From contig JAEXOU010000009.1 in assembly GCA_023439125.1 (NCBI GenBank), positions 160,610-224,609 of the forward strand: 64,000 nucleotides of DNA, in the 5' to 3' direction. The DNA comes from Bacillota bacterium (GTDB lineage: Bacteria; Bacillota; Clostridia; Lachnospirales; Lachnospiraceae). Shown here piece by piece: positions 50,884-59,520 of this stretch. Under the pieces are notes generated by a model. That model was given only the letters and a program-made list of their open reading frames with translations. It did no database searches and was not told the DNA's origin. A program made the position numbers and the translations under genes. Position 1 is the first letter of the stretch; each line of letters opens with the position of its first letter.

Positions 50884-51945
50884 TTATTTCATGTTTTCAC
50901 ATAAAAGTAGTACTTTTTGTATTACATCTTGTATTTGACTTAATTGTGATACATCATCAAAAAAATACTCATTTTCATAGTCGGTTGAGTCAAATTTATG
51001 TAATACAAATAAATTTTCAGATTGCCGAATGTATATCCTACAAATCCACTTTCTAACATTTCCGTTAATAGTGATGTATGAATATTTAGATGTTTTAGCA
51101 TATGTAATAAACTGCGGGTTTTTGGATAATGATTTTACATAATCCAAAACTTCTAATTCTATAGCCTCAAAGTCTTGTGGTAATGACTTCGAAGTTATAT
51201 TGTTATCAAATTGTGCTACTATATTGCTAGATATTGCGGATCGAAATTTTTCATTAAGTATATCGTTAATATATTCAGAAAATGCATTTTTAATTATATC
51301 TCTAAATTTATCAAGGATTGCTTGGGTTTTTACACCATTATAAATCTCTTTAGTTACGATTGCTTTTATTAATTGATCGGAAGGATCTGTAAATTGTGTT
51401 GCTATGGAATTTTTTATTAGCATGGCATATTTTAGTTCTGATGCACTACCGAGAATGCCACGAATATCAAATGATTCTTTTCGAAATTGCTTTAACTTAT
51501 TAACTACCTTATCATTTAAGTCTGATAAATCAATTTTCATAAATGGTGTATTATCCATCTTATTTGGTTCTTCTAAATCTGAATAGAATTGATAAATTAT
51601 CCCATTTGTAAGAATTCCAAAGCGAGCTTTAGTTACAGCAAAATATCTATAAAGCTGATTGATATGTTTAATATTCAAGTCTGTATCACAAGGTTTTACT
51701 TCAATAATCATGATTGGATCACCATCTCTAAGAATGGCGTAATCAACTTTCTCCCCTTTTTTTGTTCCAGTATCAGCGATAAATTCAGGAACAAATTCGA
51801 GTGGACTAAAAACATCATATCCAAGTAATTGAAAAAAAGGTAGTACGAGTGATGTTTTTGTAGCTTCCTCTGTTAATAATTTTCGTTTTAAATTAATAAT
51901 ACGCTGAGCAAATTGTTTGACCTCATCAACAAAATCCAATTCCAT
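50884..51945 (-). CDS. HsdR N-terminal-domain (PD-(D/E)XK) nuclease-like protein
   Basis: The 353-residue protein carries the type I restriction R-subunit N-terminal domain (HSDR_N) in residues about 15-150: LTEEATKTSLVLPFFQLLGY, EFIADTGTKKGEKVDYAIL and MIIEVKPCDTD, giving the Asp and Glu-x-Lys of a PD-(D/E)XK nuclease. The helicase part of HsdR is absent. The C-terminal part (about 210-353) is not recognised. There are no hsdM or hsdS genes nearby, so it is not a type I system; such stand-alone proteins are often called restriction endonucleases, but a role in defence is unproven. ATG 51945 has AAGGGGG just upstream, better than an ATG at 51999. It lies beside ssrA, a common insertion site. 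Confidence 0.8.
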   Translation of the reverse strand: MELDFVDEVKQFAQRIINLKRKLLTEEATKTSLVLPFFQLLGYDVFSPLEFVPEFIADTGTKKGEKVDYAILRDGDPIMIIEVKPCDTDLNIKHINQLYRYFAVTKARFGILTNGIIYQFYSDLEEPNKMDNTPFMKIDLSDLNDKVVNKLKQFRKESFDIRGILGSASELKYAMLIKNSIATQFTDPSDQLIKAIVTKEIYNGVKTQAILDKFRDIIKNAFSEYINDILNEKFRSAISSNIVAQFDNNITSKSLPQDFEAIELEVLDYVKSLSKNPQFITYAKTSKYSYITINGNVRKWICRIYIRQSENLFVLHKFDSTDYENEYFFDDVSQLSQIQDVIQKVLLLCENMK

Positions 51946-52381
51946 AACCCCCTTCTTAAATAGAATAACATTAGTGTTCATATATTTCTTATTTCTCATT
52001 ACATACCAAAATATAAATTAACTCGATAAACAACAGGAATTATCTAAATAATTATCGCTAATAAAACATCTAACAATTTTATCAATAGGTATTGAAAAAT
52101 TTTATATATAATATACTCGGCTTTTAGGAAATTATAACATATTTTGTAAAAATAAACAATAATTTCACAATATGTAAACGGAATTCTAATTTATATAAAT
52201 ATAACAATCTCACTGATTCTTATTAGCATATCTCATATATAATCTCAACATCTTTTTTTCATATTGTAAACCATACTACAATTAGTTTATAATCAAAACT
52301 ATAACGTATACATAAGATAACTTAATTGAAAAATGAAAAGAACATACAGAGCATCAGTACTCTAATTGAAGGAGGAGAGAG
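51946..52381. other. A+T-rich intergenic region with divergent promoters
   Basis: No gene is seen. The stretch is very A+T-rich. On the minus strand TTGTTT (52159-52154), 17 bases, TATAAT (52136-52131) should drive the nuclease gene with a leader of about 180 bases. On the plus strand TTGTAA (52264-52269), 18 bases, TATAAT (52288-52293) should drive the polyphosphate operon. Confidence 0.65.
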
Positions 52382-53095
52382 TTGGTTAGCGAGAAGAAAG
52401 CAATGCGACATGAAATCAAATACTTGATTAGCTATGCACAGTATATGGCGTTGCGACAACGATTAAAGGCAGTGCTTGATCAGGATGAAAATATGAAAGG
52501 AAGAGAAGATTACTTTATTCGTAGCGTTTATCTTGATGACCTTCATAACTCGGCTTATGAAGATAAGATATCAGGAGTTGGAGATCGAAAAAAGTATCGG
52601 ATTCGTATTTATGATTATGACTATGATGTGATTAAATTAGAGTGTAAAGAAAAAATCGGAAGCAAGATACATAAAGAATCAGTCAGAATTAATCGAGAAT
52701 GCTGTGAACAAATCATACATGGTAACTTTGAGGGGCTGTGTGATCGTACGGAACCGTTATGCAAGGAGATCTATACCAGGGCTCATGCTAGTGGATTTCG
52801 GAGTGTGGTTATTGTCGATTACGACCGAGAGGCTTATTGCTATCCGGTATCCAATGTGCGTATTACTTTTGATAAGCGATTGCATGCAGGTGGAGTTCAT
52901 TCGTTTGATCTTGGAGATAAAGATTTAATTACGTTGCCTGTGTATCTAGATCAATCTGTGATATTGGAAGTAAAATATGATGAGGTTTTGCCAAAGTTTA
53001 TTAGTCAACTATTGGCGATGAACTATGGAGCATCTCTATCCGTGTCAAAATATTGTATATGTAAAGATATATTACATCTTGTAAATGGTAAATAA
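52382..53095 (+). CDS. VTC-domain polyphosphate polymerase
   Basis: The 237-residue protein is a single VTC domain: RHEIKYLISYAQYMALRQRL at the start, YFIRSVYLDDLHNSAYEDKI, RKKYRIRIYDYD, VIKLECKEKIGSKI, VVDYDREAY and the closing ILEVKYDEVLPKFI and SKYC. The basic and acidic residues in these strands form the tunnel that makes polyphosphate from ATP in the yeast Vtc4 family. It lacks the SPX domain, as usual in bacteria. TTG 52382 is chosen because GGAGGAGAG precedes it; ATG 52403 would trim seven residues. DUF4956 and CotH genes follow at short gaps, an arrangement seen in other Firmicutes. Confidence 0.92.
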   Translation: MVSEKKAMRHEIKYLISYAQYMALRQRLKAVLDQDENMKGREDYFIRSVYLDDLHNSAYEDKISGVGDRKKYRIRIYDYDYDVIKLECKEKIGSKIHKESVRINRECCEQIIHGNFEGLCDRTEPLCKEIYTRAHASGFRSVVIVDYDREAYCYPVSNVRITFDKRLHAGGVHSFDLGDKDLITLPVYLDQSVILEVKYDEVLPKFISQLLAMNYGASLSVSKYCICKDILHLVNGK

Positions 53096-53118
53096 CGAAA
53101 GAATGTGGAGGAATTAAG

Positions 53119-53784
53119 ATGAAAGATAGTATTATTGGAGATATCAAGGATAGTATTGAACAATCTGGCTTGATTGAGAGATTGACGCCAGCACATATTT
53201 TAGTTGTTATGTGTGTTGCACTTTTGTGTTCTGCGATTATTTACTTTGTATATAAGGTTTTTTACCGTGGAGCTGTTTATAATCCAAACTTTAATATTTT
53301 AATTGTATTAACCGGAATGACAACTGCATTTATCATCATGACAATATCGACAAATCTAGTGCTGTCTCTTGGTATGGTTGGTGCTTTATCCATTGTAAGA
53401 TTTCGATCAGCAATTAAAGATCCTTTAGATATCGGATTTTTATTCTGGGCGATTGCAGCAGGTATTACAGCGGGAGCAGGTTTATATCCATTGGCTTTGA
53501 TTGGAACTTTTGTAATTTCATTTATTTACATAGCATTTGTCACTTTGGGTACAGGAAAACGTACCTTCTTACTCGTAGTAACTTATGAAGATAAGGCAAG
53601 CGATAATGTAAACAAAATTATATCTTCAGAAAAAACACAACTAAAAAGCCGTGTAAAATATAAAGAAAAAAATGAGTTAACACTTCAACTAAAGCTTAAG
53701 GGTGACGGAGAACAACTACTCAATTCCATATTAGAAGTAGAAGGGGTTTTAAGTGCTGTAGTTATGGAGTATGTGGGAGAATAA
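53119..53784 (+). CDS. DUF4956 membrane protein
   Basis: The 221-residue protein has four hydrophobic segments (about residues 28-50, 60-85, 95-112 and 118-145), then a soluble C-terminal domain. The segment LGMVGALSIVRFRSAIKDPLD is the DUF4956 hallmark, and the C-terminus (TFLLVVTYEDKASD, then LTLQLKLKGDGEQLLN) has a ferredoxin-like pattern. Its biochemical role is unknown; partnership with VTC polymerases suggests it moves or senses polyphosphate at the membrane, which is inference. ATG 53119 follows GGAGGAA. It lies 23 bases after the VTC gene and 24 before the CotH gene. Confidence 0.92.
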   Translation: MKDSIIGDIKDSIEQSGLIERLTPAHILVVMCVALLCSAIIYFVYKVFYRGAVYNPNFNILIVLTGMTTAFIIMTISTNLVLSLGMVGALSIVRFRSAIKDPLDIGFLFWAIAAGITAGAGLYPLALIGTFVISFIYIAFVTLGTGKRTFLLVVTYEDKASDNVNKIISSEKTQLKSRVKYKEKNELTLQLKLKGDGEQLLNSILEVEGVLSAVVMEYVGE

Positions 53785-53808
53785 AGGATTGATAAGGAGT
53801 AATTACTT

Positions 53809-56454
53809 ATGGTTAAATTACAGAATAAAGGCTCATATCAAAAAAAATGGACATTAGTTATTTTAGTTATCCTATTTATTGCAGTTCTGACTGGAAGCTT
53901 TCTTTTAGAAGCGCAATATCAAGACGTGGCGCAAACAGTAGCAATCACAGATGTAGAAGAAAAGGTGGAAACAACAAAAACTTCAACTGTATCATTTGCA
54001 AGTAAAGAGTCAGCAATTCATTATAGTCTTACCGATTATTTCTATAAAGAGACTCAAACGCTAGAGCTTTCCACGAAGGAGTCTGATATTAAGAGTATTT
54101 ATTACACATTAGATGGAACCATGCCAGATTCGGAGAGTGGAATTCTATATGAGGAGCCAATTGAATTAGTTTCTCAAACAAAGAAAAAATTAGTGAATAG
54201 CTATACGATTCGTGCTTGTGGTAAAAGAGAAGATGGTAGTTTTAGCGAGATTCAGACACATTCGTATTTTGTAGGAGAGGGTGTTGAAGAACGCTTTGAT
54301 TGTCTTGTCGTTTCCTTAACAACAGATCCAAACAATCTATACAATTATGAAGATGGGATTTTTGTAACAGGAAAAATCAGAGATGAATACATCGAAGAAA
54401 ATCCTGATATCACAATACAACCTGATTCTCCTGCCAATTTTAATGTACGAGGCATGGAATCAGAGCGTCCAGTAGATGTTGAAATGTTTACTGAGGATGG
54501 TACGTGTATTATTTCGCAAAAGGCTGGAATGCGTGTTTCTGGTGGGTGGTCGAGAGCAAACGAGCAAAAGTCAATCAAACTGATTGCACGAAGTAGTTAT
54601 GAAGAAGGTATGGGTAGTTTTGATTATGAGTTTTTCAAAGATGCGAGTACGCTTGATCATAGAAAGATAACTTCCTATAAGAGACTTGTATTACGCAATA
54701 ATGCGAATGACAATGGCTATGCCTTTTTAAGAGATGAGACAATTAGTGAGTGCGCTAAGGACACGCAACTTATGGATGTTATGTATGCACGTCCAGCAGC
54801 TGTTTATCTTAATGGTAAATATTATGGTTTTGCATGGCTCCATTCGGTTTATGATAATGACTATTTCAATGCAAAGAACGGTAATGACGAAGAAATAGGA
54901 ACGTGGGGAGTTTTGGATGTAAAGGAGAGAAATCATCTTTTTGAAGAAAAGGAAGAGATGGACCTCGTTGACCAAGATATGCTCAAACGATATAAAGAAG
55001 TCAATAGTTACTGTAATATCGACTTGACGAAGGATGAGAATTTTGACGCTTTATCACAGTTAATCGATGTTGACAGTTTCCTCTGGTATTACGCTGTACA
55101 ATCGTATATCGGGAATACCGACTGGCCAAATAATAATAATAAAGTATATCTCTATTATACCGACGATGAGGTAGCAGCAATTGAGAAAGGTGCGAAAGAG
55201 GGAGTATCGAGCTTAACTGAGGAGGAAGTGCTTTCGACGGAGCAAATTGCTACAGATCGTAATGCCTTAGATGGCAATGGGGCTGGAAATACGACGGATA
55301 ATAATGCTACAGATGGTAATGCCATGGATGACAATGGTCCAGATAAGAATACCACGGATAACAATGCGACGGAAGCAAACGCTACAGCTTATAACGCGAT
55401 GGATGGTAAATTCCGATGGTTACTATTTGATACAGATTTTTCTTTAGGATTATATAATGCTTTACCAACGCAGGAAACAATCACAGATTTGTTACGGCCA
55501 TTCTCAGATACAAGTAGCCCTTTACTAATCGCTCTTTTAAAACGAGATGATATAAAGGAAAAGTATATTACGATTCTGTGCGATTTAATGAATGATATAT
55601 ACTCACCAGAGAAAGTAAAAAAAGTAATATTAGAAAAGGAAGAATTGCGCCTTCATGAGTTGACGTATGACTTTAAATATGGATCTATGTTACCTTATTC
55701 CTGGGGAAATTTAGATTTTGTAAGTATGGAAGTGAAAAATGCAATTAATTATGCCAAACAACGTCCAAATGCTGTTAGAAAGCAAATTGTAACCGCTTTT
55801 GGAAAAGACTTAACCGAGTATTCGGTAACAGCAGCTTCGAATGAACATGCAGTAATCCATATTAATTATTCTAAGTTGATGCAAGGAGAAGATGATTTCC
55901 ATGGTATCTATTATTTAGGATACAATTTACGGTTATCGACGGAGATTGAAGAAGGTTATGAGTTTGTGTCTTGGAATATCAATGGGAAGAAATACACGAT
56001 CAGAGATATAGAATTAAATCCAGATGAATTTACCGAAGGTGAGATTAAAATTGAGCTTGAAGTAAAAATAAAAGAGGATACTACGATACCGGTTATTTAT
56101 GAAGTTCATTATGAAGGAAAGAATGATTCGATTGTCTTATGGAATCCGTATGCAAATGAAGTAACTACAAAATTCATGTTTTTCTCAGACAATGATAAAG
56201 ACATTCAAAAGAATCAGCTACCTAACATTATTCTAGCTCCAGGAGAAAAGATCACCATTTATTGCAGTAACTACCAGGGACTCGAGTCGCTTGGAGGGTA
56301 CAGTGTTAACTTTAGCTTAAAAGCAGGAGAAACACTTTATTATAGTAACCGATATGGGGAGATCGTTGAGAAAATATCATTACATAAACTTGGAGTAGGA
56401 AACTATATAGAAAAAGACATACTTACGAGAGAGTATGTTGAGCAGACACCGTAG
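53809..56454 (+). CDS. CotH-family kinase-like surface protein with N/T-rich insertion
   Basis: The 881-residue protein has an N-terminal membrane anchor (about residues 14-33). A chitobiase/FN3-like domain follows (about 60-155, YYTLDGTMPDSESG), then a CotH domain (about 160-690) with NFNVRGMES, RVSGGWSRANEQKSIKLIA, RLVLRNNANDNGYAFLRDE and DTDFSLGL as the metal segment. Residues about 482-533 are a low-complexity insertion of Asn, Thr, Asp, Ala and Gly within the CotH domain. A lamin-tail-like domain lies near 760-860 (SIVLWNPYANEV). CotH proteins are atypical secreted kinases of spore coats or surfaces. It is the last gene of the VTC-DUF4956-CotH operon. ATG 53809 follows AAGGAG. Confidence 0.9.
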   Translation: MVKLQNKGSYQKKWTLVILVILFIAVLTGSFLLEAQYQDVAQTVAITDVEEKVETTKTSTVSFASKESAIHYSLTDYFYKETQTLELSTKESDIKSIYYTLDGTMPDSESGILYEEPIELVSQTKKKLVNSYTIRACGKREDGSFSEIQTHSYFVGEGVEERFDCLVVSLTTDPNNLYNYEDGIFVTGKIRDEYIEENPDITIQPDSPANFNVRGMESERPVDVEMFTEDGTCIISQKAGMRVSGGWSRANEQKSIKLIARSSYEEGMGSFDYEFFKDASTLDHRKITSYKRLVLRNNANDNGYAFLRDETISECAKDTQLMDVMYARPAAVYLNGKYYGFAWLHSVYDNDYFNAKNGNDEEIGTWGVLDVKERNHLFEEKEEMDLVDQDMLKRYKEVNSYCNIDLTKDENFDALSQLIDVDSFLWYYAVQSYIGNTDWPNNNNKVYLYYTDDEVAAIEKGAKEGVSSLTEEEVLSTEQIATDRNALDGNGAGNTTDNNATDGNAMDDNGPDKNTTDNNATEANATAYNAMDGKFRWLLFDTDFSLGLYNALPTQETITDLLRPFSDTSSPLLIALLKRDDIKEKYITILCDLMNDIYSPEKVKKVILEKEELRLHELTYDFKYGSMLPYSWGNLDFVSMEVKNAINYAKQRPNAVRKQIVTAFGKDLTEYSVTAASNEHAVIHINYSKLMQGEDDFHGIYYLGYNLRLSTEIEEGYEFVSWNINGKKYTIRDIELNPDEFTEGEIKIELEVKIKEDTTIPVIYEVHYEGKNDSIVLWNPYANEVTTKFMFFSDNDKDIQKNQLPNIILAPGEKITIYCSNYQGLESLGGYSVNFSLKAGETLYYSNRYGEIVEKISLHKLGVGNYIEKDILTREYVEQTP
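55252..55407 (+). repeat. Low-complexity N/T/D/A-rich segment in the CotH gene
   Basis: It encodes about 52 residues of degenerate units such as DNNATDGNAMDDN and DKNTTDNNAT and contains five Asn-x-Thr sequences. The units are diverged in nucleotide sequence but alike in residues. It lies between the two conserved halves of the kinase-like domain. Confidence 0.85.
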
Positions 56455-56563
56455 ACTTGCAAAATAAGACATCGCAAGACTACAAAATAATCCATTGTGT
56501 TTATCATTCATAAAAGGTATTTTGTTATTATATTTATGACATTTATAGAATCGAGGTATTTGA

Positions 56564-57901
56564 ATGAAAAACACAAGTGACATGACGCAAGGGAATCCTC
56601 TGAGAATAATTTTAATTTTTTCACTTCCAATCTTGTTAGGAAATCTGTTTCAGCAGTTTTATAATATTGTGGATACAACAGTTGTTGGACATGTGCTAGG
56701 CGAGGATTCCTTAGCAGCAGTAGGTGCATCCTCAGCAATCTATTCACTCATTGTTAGTTTTGCCAATGGTATGGCGAATGGTTTTTCCATTTTAGGAGCT
56801 AGATTATTTGGTGCAAAGAATGAGCAGAAGTTAAGACGAGCATTTGCGATGTCAATTATCTTGACCTTGATTATTTCAGTTGTGTTAACGATTGTTGGTC
56901 TATTGATTCTGATGCCACTACTTCGAGCGTTAAATACGCCTGATGAGATTATTATGGAGTCTTATTCCTACATTGTTGTTATTTTATCGTTTCTTATCAT
57001 TACAATGTTTTATAATGTATTAGCTGGGTTCTTACAAGCGGTTGGAAATAGTAAAATACCTTTAATTTTCCTAATTATTGCTTCTATCGTAAATGTAATA
57101 CTTGACATATTATTTGTTCGTGTAATTCATATGGGCGTTCGAGGTGCAGCAATTGCAACTGTCTGTTCACAAGTATTATCCCTAATATTATGTATCATAT
57201 ATATTGTTAAGAAATGTCCTTTCTTATGGTTGAAGAAGAGTGATTTTGTCATCGAAAAGAAACTGATCACAGAACTTTTCTCCACTGGTTTATCTATGGC
57301 ACTTATGTTTTCCATCGTAAATCTTGGAACTGTTATTTTACAAAGTGCGATCAATCCTTTTGGTGAAATTACTATTGCAGCCCATACTGCAGCTCGAAAG
57401 TTAAGTGGTATATTCATGCTCCCGATTACGACAATTACGGTAGCAGCTTCCACCTTTGTGAGTCAAAACTATGGAGCAGGTCAAAAAAAGAGAATAACAA
57501 CAGGCGTAAAGGATGCATTTTTCTTAGGTTTTATATGGTCAGCGATTGCTATATTCATTGTTTTTTGTTTTGGAAGACTCATCATAATAGGAATTACCGG
57601 TAGTGATGATTCAGAGTTAATTGGATTAGCAGATCGTTATCTAAAAGTCAATTTACCGTTTTATCCAATTCTTGTAGTCTTATGTGTTCTTCGTAATGTT
57701 TTACAAAGTCTTGGTTTAAAAATTATTCCTCTCATATCAAGTTCTATTGAGTTGTTTGGAAAGGTTTCTGCTGTTTATATATTAGTTCCAAGTATGGCTT
57801 ATTTCGGAGTTATAATCTCAGAACCAATTATATGGATCATATGTGCAGTCCTACTTAGTTTTACATATATTTTTCGAATCCGCAAGTTGATGAGAGTTTA
57901 A
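56564..57901 (+). CDS. MATE-family multidrug exporter
   Basis: The 445-residue protein has twelve hydrophobic segments in two homologous halves. It opens DMTQGNPLRIILIFSLPILLGNLFQQFYNIVDTTVVG in the MATE style (LGNLFQQFYNIVDTTVVG is a strong signature), with FLQAVGNSKIPL in the first half and AASTFVSQNYGAGQ in the second. Proteins of this kind export drugs or metabolites using Na+ or H+ gradients. ATG 56564 follows CGAGG at a normal distance. It stands alone between the CotH operon and the cyclophilin gene. Substrate unknown. Confidence 0.94.
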   Translation: MKNTSDMTQGNPLRIILIFSLPILLGNLFQQFYNIVDTTVVGHVLGEDSLAAVGASSAIYSLIVSFANGMANGFSILGARLFGAKNEQKLRRAFAMSIILTLIISVVLTIVGLLILMPLLRALNTPDEIIMESYSYIVVILSFLIITMFYNVLAGFLQAVGNSKIPLIFLIIASIVNVILDILFVRVIHMGVRGAAIATVCSQVLSLILCIIYIVKKCPFLWLKKSDFVIEKKLITELFSTGLSMALMFSIVNLGTVILQSAINPFGEITIAAHTAARKLSGIFMLPITTITVAASTFVSQNYGAGQKKRITTGVKDAFFLGFIWSAIAIFIVFCFGRLIIIGITGSDDSELIGLADRYLKVNLPFYPILVVLCVLRNVLQSLGLKIIPLISSSIELFGKVSAVYILVPSMAYFGVIISEPIIWIICAVLLSFTYIFRIRKLMRV

Positions 57902-57998
57902 CCCCTTGCACTTATGCAGTAATATATGATATCATGATACATTATACTAGAAATTAATGTGAATAAGAGAGATTCATATATAGTATATGGAGGTAATG

Positions 57999-58823
57999 AT
58001 GGGTAAGAGATATCGATTAATAAAAGTAAGTATGATAGCAACTGCAGTGATATTAGCTTTTAGTGGATGTAACAAGAAAAATCAAAGTCAAGGTGAAAAT
58101 CAAGATATATTAACAGGTACACCAGCAATCGAACAAGAACGAGTAGAACCTTCTTTAACAAAAGATGCTAAGAAGTTAAAGCAGTTTGCTGAATTGAAAA
58201 AAGGCGACCAAATTGCTGAGATTGTTGTTGCAGATTATGGTTCAATGAAAATAAAGTTATTTTCAAAGCAAGCGCCAAAAGCGGTTGAAAATTTCGTTAA
58301 GCATTCCAAAGAAGGATATTACGATGGGGTGACATTTCATAGAATTTTAGAAGATTTCATGATTCAAGGTGGTGATCCAGAAGGAACTGGTATGGGTGGT
58401 GAAAGCATATGGGGAGGTTCTTTTGAGGATGAATTCTCTGATGATTTGTACCCATATCGTGGAGCACTTTGCATGGCTAACTCTGGCGCTGATACGAATA
58501 AAAGTCAATTCTTTGTAGTACAAGCAGATGAGAATGAAGTGAAGCGTCTTCAAGATCTTGTCATGGAACGTTATAAATTAAGCTTGATTGATTATATCAA
58601 ACAAGGCTATGCTACTGATATTTCAGAAAAAGAGTTGAATCATTTCTTATCCTACGGAGGAGCACCGTGGTTGACAAGACATCATACAGTTTTTGGACAG
58701 CTATATGAAGGCTTTGATGTTTTAGATGCCATTGCAGGAGTTGAGTTGGCAGATGAATCCGGTGTGCCGAAGAATCCGGTTGTGATAGAGAAAATTAATA
58801 TATTAGAATATCAGGGCGAGTAA
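57999..58823 (+). CDS. Cyclophilin-type peptidyl-prolyl isomerase lipoprotein
   Basis: The 274-residue protein has a lipoprotein signal peptide ending AFSGC (Cys near residue 24), a flexible Gln/Asn-rich stretch and a cyclophilin domain (about 70-274). FHRILEDFMIQGGDPEGTG and ANSGADTNKSQFFVVQ are the active-site blocks, and HHTVFGQLYEGFDVLDAIAG the closing strand. About 45 extra residues (ENEVKRLQDLVMERYK onward) interrupt the domain, as in some clostridial relatives. It should assist folding of exported proteins at the outer membrane surface. ATG 57999 is chosen from three close ATGs because GGAGG lies five bases upstream. The next gene follows by 29 bases. Confidence 0.93.
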   Translation: MGKRYRLIKVSMIATAVILAFSGCNKKNQSQGENQDILTGTPAIEQERVEPSLTKDAKKLKQFAELKKGDQIAEIVVADYGSMKIKLFSKQAPKAVENFVKHSKEGYYDGVTFHRILEDFMIQGGDPEGTGMGGESIWGGSFEDEFSDDLYPYRGALCMANSGADTNKSQFFVVQADENEVKRLQDLVMERYKLSLIDYIKQGYATDISEKELNHFLSYGGAPWLTRHHTVFGQLYEGFDVLDAIAGVELADESGVPKNPVVIEKINILEYQGE

Positions 58824-58852
58824 TGGATGAAATAGAGAAGGGATGATAAGTC

Positions 58853-59419
58853 ATGGGACGATTCGAGTTTCAAGGTTATAGCTTTGCGACTGCTAAGGAA
58901 ATGGATTTAGCGAAAAAAGAAGAAGAATCGATTGCTTATATTCGAGCAAAGTTAGACTTTAAAGACCGAGATAAATTGAGAAAGATGTACGATTCTTTCG
59001 TGGAAAAGCAATCATTTATCACGCCGATTGGCATAGCATTTATGAAGGAAATTCAAAATGAGTTAAGTATGTTTTCTGTTCAAACAATTCCACCGGTTCC
59101 GGTTACGGTTCCATGGGAGCAAAAAAAGTCAAATCAAGGAAAGCATACTAGTTCATTTCTACAGGAATCTGAAAAGCGTAAAGCTATAAAAAAAGAGATG
59201 CGTGATGCGAAACTTAGAAATTCTAGAATCATTATATTTTTCCTTGTGTTAGTTATTGCTGCTATGTTTGGCTACGTGATCTATGGAAATGCACCAGCTT
59301 TCCAAGATGATGAGCAAAAACTGCAGGATAAGTATGCTACTTGGCAGCAGCAATTAGAGCAAAGGGAACAAGAACTAAATGCAAAAGAGCAGGAACTCAA
59401 CTTGCAAATGGGTGAATAA
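58853..59419 (+). CDS. Uncharacterised single-pass membrane protein with coiled-coil tail
   Basis: The 188-residue protein has a cytoplasmic N-terminal part (FEFQGYSFATAKEMDLAKKE, a conserved-looking start), a basic stretch, one membrane helix near residues 124-145 and a C-terminal coiled coil rich in Gln and Glu (WQQQLEQREQELNAKEQELN). I do not recognise a family. ATG 58853 follows AAGGGATGA. It sits 29 bases after the cyclophilin gene and ahead of the two-component system, with the response-regulator promoter in between. A role as membrane sensor or scaffold is possible but unsupported. Confidence 0.7.
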   Translation: MGRFEFQGYSFATAKEMDLAKKEEESIAYIRAKLDFKDRDKLRKMYDSFVEKQSFITPIGIAFMKEIQNELSMFSVQTIPPVPVTVPWEQKKSNQGKHTSSFLQESEKRKAIKKEMRDAKLRNSRIIIFFLVLVIAAMFGYVIYGNAPAFQDDEQKLQDKYATWQQQLEQREQELNAKEQELNLQMGE

Positions 59420-59428
59420 TTATTGATG

Positions 59429-59493
59429 TTCACAAATTGTCCGAGAGATTTTCACAGTTTCTTCATACAATTTTCGTATACTTTGGATATAAT
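59429..59493 (+). promoter_or_regulatory. Two-component promoter with 11-bp direct repeats
   Basis: TTCACA (59451), TTCATA (59462) and TTCGTA (59473) repeat every 11 bases, and a further TTCACA lies at 59429, exactly two steps earlier. TATAAT follows at 59488-59493 with no good -35. Direct hexamers at 11-base spacing in place of a -35 are typical of activation by OmpR/PhoP-type regulators, so the operon is likely self-activating. Confidence 0.7.
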
Positions 59494-59520
59494 ATGATAT
59501 TCAATTACTGGAGGTGGACC

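Noticed and set aside
50884..51945. A type I restriction system
   Set aside because: Only the R-subunit N-terminal nuclease domain is present; there is no helicase part and no hsdM or hsdS nearby.
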